Source of the DNA: Dermacentor variabilis
Lineage: Eukaryota > Arthropoda > Arachnida > Ixodida > Ixodidae
DNA: 64,000 bases
Assembly: GCF_050947875.1 (NCBI RefSeq)
Contig: NC_134573.1
Coordinates: 35,775,115 to 35,839,114, forward strand
Direction of reading: 5' to 3'
Below the pieces are notes generated by a model. It was not told the origin of the DNA. It saw only the letters and a list, made by a program, of their open reading frames with translations, and searched no databases. Made by a program: the position numbers and the translations under genes. Shown here piece after piece: positions 1-11,065 of this stretch. Positions within the stretch are counted from its first letter, which is position 1. Each line of letters starts with the position of its first letter.

Positions 1-294
1 TGCTGCTCAGCTTACAGTCGACCGCATATCTTCGCTGCTGGCCTCCGTTGTCGCGATCTCACCGCTGGCAAACTGGTCGCAAGCCCCAAGGGTAGCGTGG
101 CCTGGCGGCCTGGGGCACAGCTGGAAGCTTTCGAAGGTCCTGGCAAAGGAGGAGTCGACTCCGAACAGAACAACTTGTTTATTCTAGCATCGCAAAAGAG
201 CGGCCGGTCAGGTCGACCGAAGTGGAGAAACGGGAGACCACGTTACTCGACTGAAGAAATCGAAGCTTCTCTCTTGGCCTCCGGGGACAGCTGC
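1..294. other. Unassigned sequence at left edge
   Basis: No coding region is recognised here. The stretch is moderately GC-rich and the open frames show no domain. It reads like the flank of a transposon, perhaps LTR-like around 150-240, but no partner copy exists in the window to prove it. Confidence 0.3.
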
Positions 295-457
295 TTTAAT
301 AATAATAACAACAACATATGGGGTTTTACGTGCCAAAACCACTTTCTGATTATGAGGCACGCCGTAGTGGGGTACTCCGGAAATTTTGACCACCTGGGGT
401 TCTTTAACCTGCACCTAAATCTAAGTACACGGGTGTTTTCGCATTTCGCCCCCACAG
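295..457 (-). mobile_element. 5'-truncated tRNA-type SINE
   Basis: On the minus strand this matches the body of the SINE at 32985-33213. Shared blocks are the 'gtacttaga' segment, the 'ctgggg/ctggtgg' segment and the 'catgatcaaa/cataatcaga' segment. It ends in a short TAA/CAA tail at 297-316. The tRNA-like head is missing, so this copy is 5' truncated. Comparison with ixodid-tick SINEs (Ruka-type) is from memory of the family. Confidence 0.65.
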
Positions 458-820
458 CTGCTTTTATACTCTCGGAGGCGAGGGCAAGAAGGAACGGCGC
501 GCAAGAGGCGCACGTGACGGCGGCTTACGGACACGTTGTGACAGGAGACATATCCGCCGGGCCGGCGCCGGTCAGACCTCCTCGCTTCACAATTGGGGAG
601 CTCCTCTCCCCGGCTGCAGCGCTTTGACAAGCGTGGGCACCAACATGCACACACACACATGAAGACACGTGGCATTAAAATATGCCAGGACGCGCACAGC
701 AGGAGGCGTTGGAACAGCGCTGAACTGGCCAAAATGTCCGCCGCTGTGAACGAAGCCCCGGCGTCCGTTGCATCCGCGCCGGCTGTACCGCACGTCGGAG
801 GCGAAACGTAACAGTCCGTT

Positions 821-1012
821 CCGCTTGCTCAGGCGCACGTTTCGTTGCCGCGCCGAACGCTGCGTTGCTCGGCGCGTGATTGGTGGGTGTAAAGTCCGAT
901 GCGGGGCGCCTCGTAAGTGATCGCTGTAGCGCATTTTCTTACATCCCTTGGCGGGTCGACGGGAACGCTATCGCGTTCTACTCTTGAAGGCGAAGCTTAA
1001 GCGTCCTCCAAT
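821..1012 (+). repeat. Dispersed repeat R-A, copy 1
   Basis: This segment is repeated in the same orientation at 1281-1455. Both copies begin with 'cgcttgctcaggcgcac' and end with 'gaagcttaagcgtcctccaa', with small substitutions and indels between. No protein is recognised in either. The pair brackets a tRNA-like SINE. Confidence 0.75.
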
Positions 1013-1099
1013 GTTTAACGCGACAGCGTTAAGGAGCTCGTGTCGCAGAAAAGCCGGTGTCGTCGGCGTTGACCGTGAGCGATAAATCGCAACAGGCAC

Positions 1100-1212
1100 T
1101 TCATGAATAAAAAACAACTTGCAAGATGGGCTGGGTGGTAATCGAACCAGGGTCTCCGGAGTGCGAGACGGAGACGTTACCACTGAGCCACGATTTGGAT
1201 GCTTCAAAGCGG
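1100..1212 (-). mobile_element. tRNA-like SINE head
   Basis: Read on the minus strand, the segment carries an A-box-like 'tggctcagtgg' and a B-box-like 'ggttcgattac', spaced as in tRNA-derived pol III promoters. It continues into AT-rich sequence rather than an acceptor stem and CCA-compatible end, so a SINE or tRNA relic fits better than a functional tRNA gene. Confidence 0.5.
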
Positions 1213-1280
1213 TACAAAAGTGCCTCTAGTGAACGCAGTGTTGCCTTAGAAACGAGCTGTTTCTAAGACTCAGGCGTGAG

Positions 1281-1455
1281 TCGCTTGCTCAGGCGCACAT
1301 TTCGTTGTCGCGCCGAACGCTGCGTTGCTCGACGCTCACCGCGTCCGATGCGGGGCGCGTAGTTGCTGCGCCGTAGCCCATTGTCTTACACCCCTTGGCG
1401 GGTCGACGGGAGTGTTCCACTCTTTAAGGCGAAGCTTAAGCGTCCTCCAATTTTT
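1281..1455 (+). repeat. Dispersed repeat R-A, copy 2
   Basis: Direct repeat of 821-1012; see that entry. The copy is slightly shorter and ends in a T-run at 1451-1457. Confidence 0.75.
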
Positions 1456-1689
1456 TTATAATGCAAGGAAGGGCTTAATCTTCTTTTTTTGTGCTGATGT
1501 AACAAATCTAAAAACATAACGGCGACCCCCCCCCTCGTGCGCCGCCTGTCGAGCTATTGTCCCCCAGCTTGACTCTTCCCGAAAATACAACGGGAGCCTG
1601 GCACGGTTGCAGGTAATGTTGGTCCCGAGCGAAGCTGTTTTGCAGCTCAGAAAGGTCGCTCGAAAACAACCCGTCTCCTACCACTGAGC

Positions 1690-2155
1690 GCTTGCAAATC
1701 AGGGGGCAACGCCGTGGCAAGTCACCCCTCAGACATTAGAGCCCTTGGAGCGACCTCATGAAGCGATTATGACGGCACTTGCAGGCCAAGAGGCAACACC
1801 GGTGGCAAGTCATCCCTCGGACAGTGGAGCCCTTGGAGCGACCCCCTGAGCCGAATGTGAGGCCACTTGCATGGGCGCGTACCATTGGAGGAAAATGACG
1901 ACACCTGAGCGGGCTCAACGATTCGCCGAAAATGACGTGACCCCGAGACACCGAAGGGGTTAAAAGGGAGAGACAGGGATCGGAGGGAAACTTCCCATCA
2001 TTTATAAATTTCTTTCGTGCTTCTTGCCACGGACCGCAGCGTCCGATTTGCTGCCGACCGTCAATGACTTGATGACTATTACTTACTTTGCCTTATTACT
2101 GTAAATAATGTAAATAAACCTTTAGTTTCATCGCAAAATCTTCCTCAGCGCCGGC
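1690..2155 (+). repeat. LTR-like segment with internal 87-bp duplication
   Basis: The segment contains two adjacent diverged copies of an 87-bp unit (1705-1791 and 1792-1878, both starting 'ggcaac'). Further right there is a polyadenylation-like AATAAA near 2112, immediately before the gag fragment of gypsy element A. It has the look of the right end of an LTR. It does not match the probable 3' LTR of element A near 6567-6750, so it may belong to another element. Confidence 0.4.
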
Positions 2156-2170
2156 CAACTCCAACACTCA

Positions 2171-2870
2171 ATGGCCAGATCCAATACCCGCTACATCGAG
2201 GATGTAATAGATTTATGCAAGCGGGTAAATCCCAGCATACCAGAAGATGACAAGATCAAGCATATCCTGAGGGGCATCGAGGACAGTGCATTCAAGATGT
2301 TGCTGGCCAAAAGCGCAGTTAGCGTATGCGTCCTCATTAACCTCTGCCAGAGCTTTGACGAGCTGCGCCACCAACGTCCCATCGCCTGCCAGAACATGAG
2401 CACGCCGATTCCGTCTCGAGCATCGCGGTTTCCATCGACCGAACTAACTCGACCCTCTCGCAGAGATCACAGATTTTATTTTTGAAGAGGTGGTCAGGAA
2501 GCTCTCGCTGCTGCTTCACAGAGACGCACGTACGGCAGCTTTGCCTTCAATGCTGCAGCAAGCCATCCTGACTTCGATGTCTGAAGCGCTTCCTGCCCCA
2601 CCGCTCCTACACTACCCCCCCCCCCACAATTCTATGAGTGTGCCGCTGTCTTATACCGACTTTACTACACACCCTACATCACTGCCACTTAATTACGCAG
2701 CTGTGGTTGCACTGCCACCTGCGCCGACGCCGACAGCTTCCTTTTCATCGCTCATGGATCCGCCTTCATTACCAGTTGTCCCACCATCACCGCAGTCTTT
2801 TCGTCCCACCGAGTCGTGTCGCACTCAAGACAACCGGCCTATTTGCTTCGCCTGAGGCATAACTCGCTAT
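2171..2870 (+). pseudogene. Gag fragment of gypsy A
   Basis: Residues 1-75 of the first open segment resemble the retrotransposon gag core, with 'YIEDVIDLCKRVNP' and a following leucine-rich helix pattern. The same pattern, 'IQDVLALCRKVDA', occurs in element B. Reading then shifts frame near 2480. The proline-rich segment 2490-2855 follows, and remnants of the zinc knuckle ('RPICFA', stop, 'GITRYV') sit at about 2838-2875 with a stop replacing a cysteine codon. Gag would have coated the retrotransposon RNA. This copy cannot make it because of the shift, the stop and the missing N-terminal half. Confidence 0.7.
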
Positions 2871-3129
2871 GTGCGCACTTCTGTCACCGTCGCGGCACAA
2901 CTACGCATACCACTTTTTAAACGCCCAGCTACGCACCACAATACACCGCGACGTCTCCATATTTACCGCGACGTCTTGACCCTGATCGCCGCGGCGATGG
3001 CCTTACCCTCGTCGGCGTTAGATTTCGCCATTGCGTCGTCGAGCTTTCACTGAAGAGGGAAACTTAATGGTCTAGTTCTTGAGGCAAGAACTGCAAATAC
3101 AGCGACGGTCTCAAGACATCAATCTTCGC

Positions 3130-3420
3130 CGCAAAATGTCATTAACGTTTTTCTAGAGGGAGTACACGCAGTGGCGCTAGTCGATACCGCAGCAGCCGTT
3201 TCCATCATTCTCGATAACCTTTGTTACAAACTATGAAAAGTTACTACAGCTCCCTCTGGCCTGCTGCTCGCCACTGCCAGCGCGCAGCGAATTCACCCTT
3301 CAGCTGTATGCACGGCCCGTGTCGTCATCAACGACGTTCTGTACATAATCGAGTGTTTCGTGCTACCAACGTGCTCTCACGACCTCATGCTTGGTTGGAA
3401 TTTCCTGTCAGTCATCATGC
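3130..3420 (+). pseudogene. Retropepsin fragment of gypsy A, DTG changed to DTA
   Basis: The frame reads 'VFLEGVHAVALVDTAAAVSI'. In gypsy retropepsins the catalytic triplet is DTG or DSG; here codons 3183-3191 give Asp-Thr-Ala. After a frame change, 'FVLPTCSHDLMLGWNFLS' at about 3357-3412 is the conserved end of the protease. The same block occurs in element C as 'FIVLSSCSHAVILGWDSLS'. The enzyme would have cut the Gag-Pol polyprotein. The Gly-to-Ala change and the frame changes make this copy inactive. Confidence 0.7.
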
Positions 3421-3899
3421 AGTCATGGAATGTTCAAGTGCAGAAGTGTCGCTTTTACCCCTTTGTGAATCACTGCTGACCCGCTCTCGTCACTTTGCCG
3501 ACAAACTTACTGTTGATGCCGACACAACCGGCCCTGAGCCGTCGATGGCTGTTGTCCTGTCGTCTGATGCCGCATCTGAAGCCACTGTTGTGTTTCACGC
3601 CGTCCGATGTGTTTGCTCAGTGCAAGGGCATGTTCTTCCGTTTGCCGTGCTCACTATAACGTCTGGTTCAACTGTGGTGCTTGTCGCCAACCAGTACACT
3701 AACTAGTACCCGATCAGCCTACTGCGTGGAGCGACCGTAGGATACTTCCTGGCGGTCGACAACGCCGACGGTCTTGATGTTCCTACCGACTCCTTCCGTT
3801 ACGTGGACGCCATCGCTTCGCTCGCAGGCTCATCACCTTCAGTGGGTTTTGACAACCCCACCGACCCTACTATTTCCCCATCTCATTGCCGCCAACTTC

Positions 3900-4600
3900 T
3901 CGCTCCCCTTCACAAGTTTCTCTTCTTCCGACGGTCATCAGACGTCACTGGGCCGTGTCACACACCATCGACACCGGTTCCCATTCCCCGTGCGACAGAG
4001 TCCGTATCGTGTCTCCGCCGAAGAGCGCCGAAACATCACGGAGCAAGTGGACGACATGCACAAACGTAGAGTCATCCGTCCTTCTCAATGTCCTTGGTCT
4101 TCACCTGTCGTATTGGTAAGAAAAAAAGATGGATCCATTCGCTTTTGTGTCGACTACAGACGCCTAAACAAGATAACGAGAAAAGAGGTTTATCCACTGC
4201 CTCGGATCGATGACGCTTTCGACTTCTTCCAAGGCGCAGAATATGTCACTTCCTCGGATCTGCGCTCCGGGTACTGGCAATTTCCAATGGCCAATCCTGA
4301 CCGTCCGAAAAACGCATTCGTTACATGCGATGGCGTCTACGAGTTTGACATTATGCCCTTCGAGTGGTGCAACGCACTTCTACTTTTGAGCGTATGATCG
4401 ACACCATCCTTCGCGGCCAGAAATGGAAGACCTGTTTATGTTTCCTCAACGACATGGCCGTCTTCTCAATCGATTTTCCGACACACCTCGCTCGCCTGCA
4501 TGACATTCTGACCTGTCTCGCGTCAGCCGGCCTACAGATTATCCTCAAAAATCTTGGGTCACCTTATGTCAAAAGATGGCGTCCTCGCTGACCCAGACAA
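3900..4600 (+). pseudogene. Reverse transcriptase of gypsy A, inactivated
   Basis: RT fingers and palm are recognisable: 'SSPVVLVRKKDGSIRFCVDY', 'YPLPRIDD', 'DLRSGYWQ' and 'MPFEWCNA'. A frameshift follows near 4370, then 'TFERMIDTILRG' and the catalytic box. The box at 4442-4453 reads FLND instead of the usual YLDD, so one catalytic aspartate is lost. The last RT segment continues to about 4560 before another frame change. The segment lengths and order match Ty3/gypsy RT, but the copy is clearly non-functional. Confidence 0.9.
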
Positions 4601-4619
4601 GCTCCGCGCCGTTGCAGAC

Positions 4620-5347
4620 TTCCCATCAGAAAACCATCAAGTTTTATTGGCTTAGGTTCCTATTTTCGTCGCTTCGTACGCAATTTCGCATCAATCTGGT
4701 TGCCCTTGACAGGTTTATTTTCCGCCTGTAACGGCATAGCAGCGTGGTCACCTGAATGTGGTGCAGCATTTCAGCAGTTGCGCCACTTTACCTCACCACC
4801 GATTCTTCGCCACTACGACCCTGATGCTGCTACGGAAGTTCATACCGGCGCCAGCGGTGTTGCCCTTCATGCGGTCTTAGCGCAAAGGAAAGCTGGCTAT
4901 GATGGATACGTCGTCGCTTATGCGAGCCGTACTCTAAAGAAAGCAGAATTAAATTACCCAGTCATAGAAAAGGAGTGCCTAGCGATTATCTGGGCACTAA
5001 GCAAGTTCCGCCCATACCTTTACAGCCGTTCTTTCGCCGTAGTTACTGACCACCATGCCCTTTGTCGCCTTTATTCCTTGAAAAACCCGTCGGGACGCTT
5101 GCGAGGTTGGGCACTTCGCTTGCAAGAGTACGACATCCGCGTCCTGTACTGCTCCGGTTGCCAACACTCCGACGCTGATGCGCTATCTCGCTCCCCACTG
5201 ACGCATGATTTGGTGTTTTTGTCAGCTTCCTCGTCCATCCTTTCACCGTTTACCATCACTCACACGCTCACAGAGCAGCGCAAGGACCCAACACTTGTAA
5301 GGTTACTTGCCTACCTTGCTGCTCCGTCTGATTTCCCTCCAGCATGA
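4620..5347 (+). pseudogene. RNase H segment of gypsy A
   Basis: The open frame from 4700 carries the RT connection and RNase H: '[14 protein letters not shown]', '[20 protein letters not shown]' and '[14 protein letters not shown]'. The first catalytic position, normally TDAS in this family, reads 'HTGASG' at 4841-4858, so Asp is replaced by Gly. The glutamate in 'EKEC' and the later Asp in 'TDHH' remain. The domain would degrade the RNA strand of the RNA-DNA hybrid. It is a well-preserved but dead copy. Confidence 0.85.
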
Positions 5348-6530
5348 GCACTGCGTCACAAAGCGACCCGCTTTTCCGTGCAGGACAACATTCTACATTG
5401 CCGCAACTATATGCCCGACGGTGGGCAATGGCTCCTGGCTATACCTCGTCATATGCGCTCTGACATCCGCGCGTCTTTTCACACTGATCCCCTAAGCGCT
5501 CATGCTGGCGTACTCAAAACTTACAGAAGGTTGCCTCAGCCCTATTATTGGCGAGGCATGTACAACTTTGTGCAAAGTACATTCAGTCTTGTACTACATG
5601 CCAACAAGGCAAGACACCTACCCAGCGTTTCACAGGACTGTTGCAGCCACTACCACCACCATCTCGTCCGTTCAACCGCATCGGCATCGACTTCTATGGC
5701 CCGCTTCCATGCAGAGGGTGTGGAAATCGGCGGAATACTTTCGGTCTAGACACCTTACTTGCAATGCTGAGACTGCAGCTCTGCTAGCAGCGACCGCACG
5801 TGTCATTGAATTTTTCATTCTTCGCAATTGTTATTCGCTACGGTGCTCCCCGAGAACTACTGAGCGATAGGGGCCGTGTCTTCCTGCCGGAGGGCATCCA
5901 AGCCCTCCTCGCTGAGTGCAGGATAATTCACCCAAAATCAACCGCGTACTACCCCTAAACCAACGGTCTGACCGAGCGGTTCAATCCCACACTTTGCGAC
6001 GTGTATATTTCATCCGACCACCCCAACTGAGACACCGTACTCCCTTTCGTTACGTTCGCATACAACACCGCGACGCAAGCGAATACCGGCTTTCCCCTCT
6101 TTTCCTTGCGTATGGCCGTGAGCCTTCATGCCCCTTGGACACGATAATGCCGTACCAACCTGACGCTACAAAGTGTACTTCGCTTTCCGAAGTCTCCAAA
6201 TATGCTGATGATTGCCGTCAGCTGGCACGTGCCCTGACTAGCGAGGCTCAGGAACTTCAAAAGACGCCGAAATGACCGTACTCATCAACCACCGCACAAA
6301 TTTGCTCCTGGTTCGCTTGTGTGGCTTTGGATACCAGCCCACATTCGTGGCCTTTCTTTCAAACTACTGGCACGTTATCACGGGCCATACCGTACCATCG
6401 ATGCCACTTCACCGGTCAACAAGATCGTCGAGCCGCTCACAGTGTCACCAGACCTGCGTCGTCATGGGCGAGAGACTGCATGTCAGCCGCCTGAAACTAT
6501 TACGACCCGCTCATCTTCTCCGCGGCCTGA
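5348..6530 (+). pseudogene. Integrase and GPY/F region of gypsy A
   Basis: The HHCC zinc finger is split over two frames. The segment around 5440-5560 ends in '[11 protein letters not shown]', and 'SCTTCQQGK' follows at about 5590. 'RPFNRIGIDFYGPLP' then marks the start of the catalytic core. Relics of the core and of 'RDNSPKINRVLPLNQ..TERFNP'-like sequence appear through 6000 in shifting frames. The GPY/F module is seen as 'LLARYHGPYRTID' near 6368-6405. At least five frame changes exclude a functional integrase. Confidence 0.8.
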
Positions 6531-6566
6531 GCGGCCAGGATGGCTACGCTTCGCTCCCGGGGCATT

Positions 6567-6750
6567 GTAATGAAGCAGACGCGCCCCTGTGTATGTGCGG
6601 CCAGAAGAGGAAGACGAAGGACCGAGCTGCGATTGCGAGCGAGCCCCGTGCTACGGACATCCCTTGCAATGCCTTTATCTATATAGCGTTCCACAACGTT
6701 GTGATATGACAATAAACCTCGTCAAAACGCTTGTAAGCATCTATCGGTCG
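6567..6750 (+). repeat. Probable 3' LTR of gypsy A
   Basis: It begins 'tgtaatgaag' directly after a G/C-rich run, 'ctcccggggcat', and carries AATAAA at about 6711. Element C has a matching junction on the minus strand near 61200 ('gccattgtaagcag'). The right end is not defined, because the flank changes into degenerate 'ttatcaacc'-rich sequence. Confidence 0.45.
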
Positions 6751-7038
6751 GTATCAATCTTATCGCTATCGATATGATCCTCTTCAACTCTCACCTGTCC
6801 TTATGAACCTGATCGGTCATGACCCCGGCCCTTGTCAACTCTTGCCAGTCGTTATCAACCTTATCGGACTTGATCCAACCGCTGCCATTTGTTATCGATG
6901 CTTATTAACCTTAGAAGAATTGATATGACTATGACAAGTTGTTTTAGCTCTTCAGCATCTTATCAACGCGCATCTAACCCTTATAAACCGCGATAAGATC
7001 AATATAACGTATCTTCACTCCTTATTACCATTACCAAG
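6750..7038. repeat. Degenerate 'ttatcaacctt'-rich sequence
   Basis: Variants of 'ttatcaaccttatc' and 'gatatgat' recur at irregular spacing. A few similar words occur at 36560-36775. No coding potential is seen. Confidence 0.35.
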
Positions 7039-7449
7039 TCACTGACTGTTTATCTGTCTGTATTGCGCGGCGTGAAGCGCATGAGCTTTCAGAAATGGGT
7101 TGCATTTTGGTCGATGAAGAAACGCCCCGACGGAAGGCGCATTCCGCGACCACAGAAATGCGTCGGGGATGTGGCCTGTTTGGCATCGCATTGTCGTAAA
7201 ATCGGCATTTTCTTGATGTCTACAATGCTCCAACTTGGCTCTACAGGTTGCGCCTAATATGTTTTCTATTTCACGATTATCAAATCCTTTCAACAAAGCC
7301 TTCATAGAAGTTGCGTTCCTTTGACAATTTTCTACCGCCGGTACAACACGTCCGTATCGTTCAGATATATTCACCTCGCGCAAGCGCGAATGCTTGGACA
7401 AGTGTGTAAGACACTCTGCTTCTAAGCGTCGGATCGTTGGTTGTAGCAT
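7039..7449 (-). CDS. Hypothetical 136-aa ORF
   Basis: This is a clean open frame of 136 residues with balanced composition. It contains charged segments such as 'ALLKGFDNREIENILG' and three or four cysteines or histidines in its second half. No known domain is recognised. It starts at an ATG beside an AT-rich stretch. There is no paralogue in the window to test for conservation. It could be an exon, a transposon relic or chance, and the call is weak. Confidence 0.2.
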   Translation of the reverse strand: MLQPTIRRLEAECLTHLSKHSRLREVNISERYGRVVPAVENCQRNATSMKALLKGFDNREIENILGATCRAKLEHCRHQENADFTTMRCQTGHIPDAFLWSRNAPSVGAFLHRPKCNPFLKAHALHAAQYRQINSQ

Positions 7450-8807
7450 TAATTTCTTTATAGTGATGCATGCTACTTGACAGAAGGACGGACGGGCGGC
7501 TTTTCTCGTTTAGCAGACAAGACAAACCGTTGCCCATTTAATCTATTCCGTCAGGACTTCGTCGTTGGGATTCATAAGTTCCAGCGAGGTTCTCGAGTTT
7601 TACGAGGGGGCAATAGATTGGCCAGGAGTTGCTCGGGAGCCTACGGTCTCACAGCTTGACCACCAAAATTTTTGCCTGAAGAAACAGTAATCCCTGGTCA
7701 CGCTATAATTTATACAAGCCTAGGATATATTCCCCCTAGGTTGGTTAAGGTTGTCCTTACTGCCACCTAGAGGATAGTATTACAGTGTCTTCAAAGGACT
7801 TGCTGAGTGACTAGTTGGTGCATACTTGGCATAACAGTATAGCACTTGTCCATTTATATTTCTTTTTTGTTCGAGTGCGTGCGCGAATGCGTTCCTATGC
7901 AACCATATACGTTGACACGCATATGGGTGCAGCTGTTTATTTAGTATGTCAAGAGTAAATGGCGTTATCAACGAAAGTCCACACCACAATTGGCCAGTGG
8001 GTGCTTACTCTTGATGTCTTGCTTGAGGTATTTGGAGGTATCAGCAGTCATAACTTCGTATTGTGTGATTTCCTGCGAAAAGAAAAATAATAAAAACGGC
8101 ATGACAAATATTTTTTCTAAGAAACATGTCAGCAATTCAGGGTATCACTACTAAAAATTATATTACCGAATACTCAGATTACAAATCGCGAACAAACTCA
8201 AATGAGCGAAATGCTTGACAGAAGACTACCATGCATCTCGTAATATGGCGTAATATCTCCAGCATCAATTGTTCTTTGTTACGCCTGAACCTTTCGAGAA
8301 AATTGACGCAGTTATTAGCCAGGTTCTTGGCGTTTTCGCTGCGACAAAAAATTTACGAGAAAGTACGTCTAAGCATTTACACAGAAAAACCTTAGTGTCA
8401 CTTCATAATTTTGGCAAGTGGTGTCTAGTTTTCCTGCATGTCATGAAGAACGCTACCCCGCTGCCCCACCCGTCGCCGTCCAAATTTATTACGACTTGCT
8501 TTACATTGGGAAACTTTTTAAATTGAGAGTATATGGCGCACCCGAAAGAATTCACTGAGAACAAAAATATTGGCGCATTCAACGAATGAAAGCGCATGCG
8601 CACTTCCGGTGCCCGCGCCGGGATGTGAGTGCTTCTTTGCGCTTTCCGCTAAACTGTAGTTCGAAAAATTCTTGAGCAGAATACCCAATTGGTATGCATT
8701 GTGCCACAAAATTTTCATATAGTGTGACGCCTCTAACGCGCCCCTATTACAGTATGCTTGTTTTCAACTTTGTGGTAATTTATTTCGTGATTTTGTCAGC
8801 GTAGCGG
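7450..8807. other. No gene recognised
   Basis: Only short, domain-free open frames occur. The base composition is mixed, and nothing repeats elsewhere in the window. Confidence 0.5.
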
Positions 8808-9062
8808 GTTTTTCAGGATGAAAGAGTCGCAGTTTCGCCCGAAAGGAGAAGGATCAATTGCCATGGCAAATTAGTAGATAGGTATGTGAAGTGATGATAG
8901 TAGTTTTATCGGCCGTATAAACTTGGAAACATTCGATTACTAACTGAATTAACAAGCACGGTGTCAGCGCACACCAGCAAATGTCAACACATCAGGCTCG
9001 ATGAGTGCGGACACTCGCTGTCAAAACGTTGGTGTGACCAAGCGCGGCAGCAGCAGAGAGCG
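8808..9062 (-). repeat. Dispersed repeat R-B, minus copy
   Basis: Read on the minus strand, it matches 33362-33625. Shared words are 'caccaacg.tttgacagcgagtg', 'aatgtttccaagtttata' and 'tttcgggcgaaac.gcgac'. The two copies are in opposite orientations 24 kb apart. No protein is recognised. Confidence 0.7.
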
Positions 9063-10133
9063 ATGTGATCGTGCTGTCCATGGGGTACTTGTATTTCCCA
9101 GGGGGCGCTGCGAAAATGGAGCTAAAAAGCGCCCTCGGTCGTGAACTGGGTAGTAACAAGCTCGGTGTTCTGCTTCGGAAACCACGTTTACACTATGGAG
9201 CCGCCACTTTCGGTTTTGTTGTACCACGGCCTGCAGCGAATATCGGGCGCCGAAGATTTTTTTCAGGGGTGGCCCGCTGCGTAAAGGCAATAAATTATGC
9301 AACGCCGAATACGTGTACGCCGTTCAAGAAATAAGCGGCGAAGTTTTAGCGCGGTGTCAATCGCAAGTGAAGCGAGTCGCGCACGAAGTTGAACTTCAGG
9401 TAAGGTTTGCACTCTGGTACATTCAGGCGCACAAACGCGAGGAAATGCTTGCTATAAATGAATTCAAAGCAGCGATAAGCAGACATCATGTGTACGGAAC
9501 AGCTCGAGCGCACGACGGTACGCGCCGCGACGCCAGCGGTCTTTCAGCACGCCGCGATGTACGAACTGCTCGAGCGCACGATCGTACGCGCCGCGACGGC
9601 AGCGGTCTTTCGACATGCCGCGAAACGGAGGGCCTCCTGCAATCTTTGTTGACTGCATGCCGCTAGACAACTAGTTATGCCTGCACTAGAGCAGCCGCCA
9701 TCTGTCCCTTTAGCAACTGATAACTGATGCAATGCATATGAGCTCGCAGTAGCGTACGTGCGAATCGCACTGCAGCGCGACCTCGTGCGCTGCTCGCTTG
9801 ATGTAGCTTTCAATAACAGCACTCGAACATCGCTGTGCTGCAATCAATGCTACCTCGCTGTGCTGCTTGTAGTAGGGTAGTGAATTGCCACCGAATCAGC
9901 CCGACCACTTGTGCTCATTTGCACAGACCAGTGGTCACTTCATCACTTCGCACTGGTCGAATTGTTAAGTGTCGCTGTGGCAGGGTCTGGAATCCTGACT
10001 CACCAGCCATGCCTGCTGCTATATCGGTCTGCCGCCGGGACTGTTGGTGCAAAAGACCGAATTTTAGAACGCAGATAATGAAGCAAGCTTCAAGACATGC
10101 GAAACAGGAAGCATGGTGCGAAGTTTCGCTTAC
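9063..10133. other. No gene recognised apart from the tandem repeat
   Basis: Several open frames of 90-120 codons run through this GC-rich stretch, but they overlap on both strands without a domain. A downstream exon for the THAP exon at 10134-10333 was looked for on the minus strand here (a Cys-x2-His-Phe pattern) and not found. Confidence 0.4.
9491..9623 (+). repeat. Two-copy tandem repeat, 67 and 66 bp
   Basis: Units 9491-9557 and 9558-9623 both run from 'tgtacg' to 'gccgcga' and share the core 'ctcgagcgcacga.cg'. They differ by a few substitutions and one indel. The duplication is GC-rich and lies in a stretch without a recognised gene. Confidence 0.85.
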
Positions 10134-10333
10134 CCAGCGCGAGGAACTGCAGCTATCCAGCGCGCCCGACGCTCGGCTTCGTGAAGCCTTGAAGGAAAAC
10201 GGTTGAATCTGATATTGGGATTCAGGCCTTCTTTATGGCAGCCCACGACACAGACGTAACGACGGTGACGCTTTTTCGAGGCTGAGATAGGTCTCTCCGG
10301 ATCGGCGTCGCCGATTCCTTCTGCTTCCAGCAT
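10134..10333 (-). CDS. N-terminal THAP-domain exon (first exon)
   Basis: From the ATG at 10333 the frame gives about 20 residues, then 'RRYVCVVGC', 'RFNRFP' and 'RRARWIAAV'. This is the first half of a THAP zinc finger: the Cys-x3-Cys pair, the FP motif and the invariant Trp region. The frame meets a stop just after 'PRAG', but a strong 5' splice site (GG followed by GTAAGC) lies at 10134/10133, so the rest of the domain (Cys-x2-His) would be on a downstream exon. THAP domains bind DNA in cellular factors and in P-element and Kolobok-type transposases. No downstream exon was found between here and 7 kb. It may be a host exon or a transposon relic. Confidence 0.55.
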
Positions 10334-10734
10334 TACGTCTCACGGAGAGTTCGTTTTCGGTAAACTATAGGCTGCGGCGAGCTCGCAGCCTGGTTGGCGT
10401 GGTCTGTGAGAAGTGACGAGCTTTTTGGCACTCGCAACAGGGTAGAAAAAAGCGTGAATCGGCGCAAAACTCGGGCTAGAAAGGTGTTTCGCCAAGGCCA
10501 GGGCTCAATACTACCTGGTACTACCCAGATAACGTTTCGCGCGCCGCCACCAGGCGCCGCTACTATACCTCAAACTCCAGCGCAAGACGCCCATCGCTTC
10601 GACGCCAGAGCGGCGAGAACACAGCGCGCGCACTGGTTTGAGCTGTCAACAGATCCGTTTCCAAGAAACGGCGCGCTATCGCACAGTTGGCGGAGTCGAA
10701 GCCACTCCTTCCCGCTTTCGTCCCCGCTTTCCTC

Positions 10735-11065
10735 CACATATCGCCCTCGAGATGGAGCCGCAATCGTCAGTTCCCCTGGCGCCCAGTCGCGAAATGCGGA
10801 GTTGCTGCCGAAGCACAACGACGCCCCCCTCTCTCTCTGCCATGCCGTCACGCCATTTCGCGCAAAGTTGGAAGGCGCGTTTGCTCTCCGCCTTCTCCTT
10901 TGCGGGCGCCAGAGTGAGCAGCGATGGTCGGCTTCCCTCGCGTGTTTCCACTTCTACACACAGCTTACCACGTGCGACGACGGTGTTATCGCCCTTGGAC
11001 TTACACGCAACATCATGGTGACGGTGACAGCAAAAATGCGCCTGGAGTGTCTCTGTAATTGATAT
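10735..11065 (+). repeat. Dispersed repeat R-D, plus copy
   Basis: The segment matches, in inverse orientation, the two flanks of the hairpin MITE and Kolobok insertion at 30095-30316 and 32789-32945. Shared words include 'cgagatggagc', 'gttgctgccg', 'gacggtgttatcgc' and 'tgcgcctggagtgtc'. The overlapping open frames differ between copies, so coding is unlikely. Confidence 0.7.

Larger units (their letters stand above)
2171..6750 (+). mobile_element. Ty3/gypsy retrotransposon A, decayed
   Basis: In order on the plus strand are gag, protease, reverse transcriptase, RNase H, integrase and a GPY/F-type C-terminal region, which is the Ty3/gypsy order. The copy is dead. Frames change many times, the protease triad reads DTA, the RT catalytic box reads FLNDM, and the first RNase H aspartate is Gly. 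Gag starts mid-protein, so the left end is truncated. A probable 3' LTR begins with 'tgtaatgaagcag' at 6567 and has AATAAA near 6711. Element C at the right edge is from the same family, because its protease, RT and integrase match segment by segment. Confidence 0.9.

Noticed and set aside
10394..11062. 222-codon plus-strand ORF
   Set aside because: Most of it lies in dispersed repeat R-D. The frame is not kept in the other copy, and it has several competing frames.
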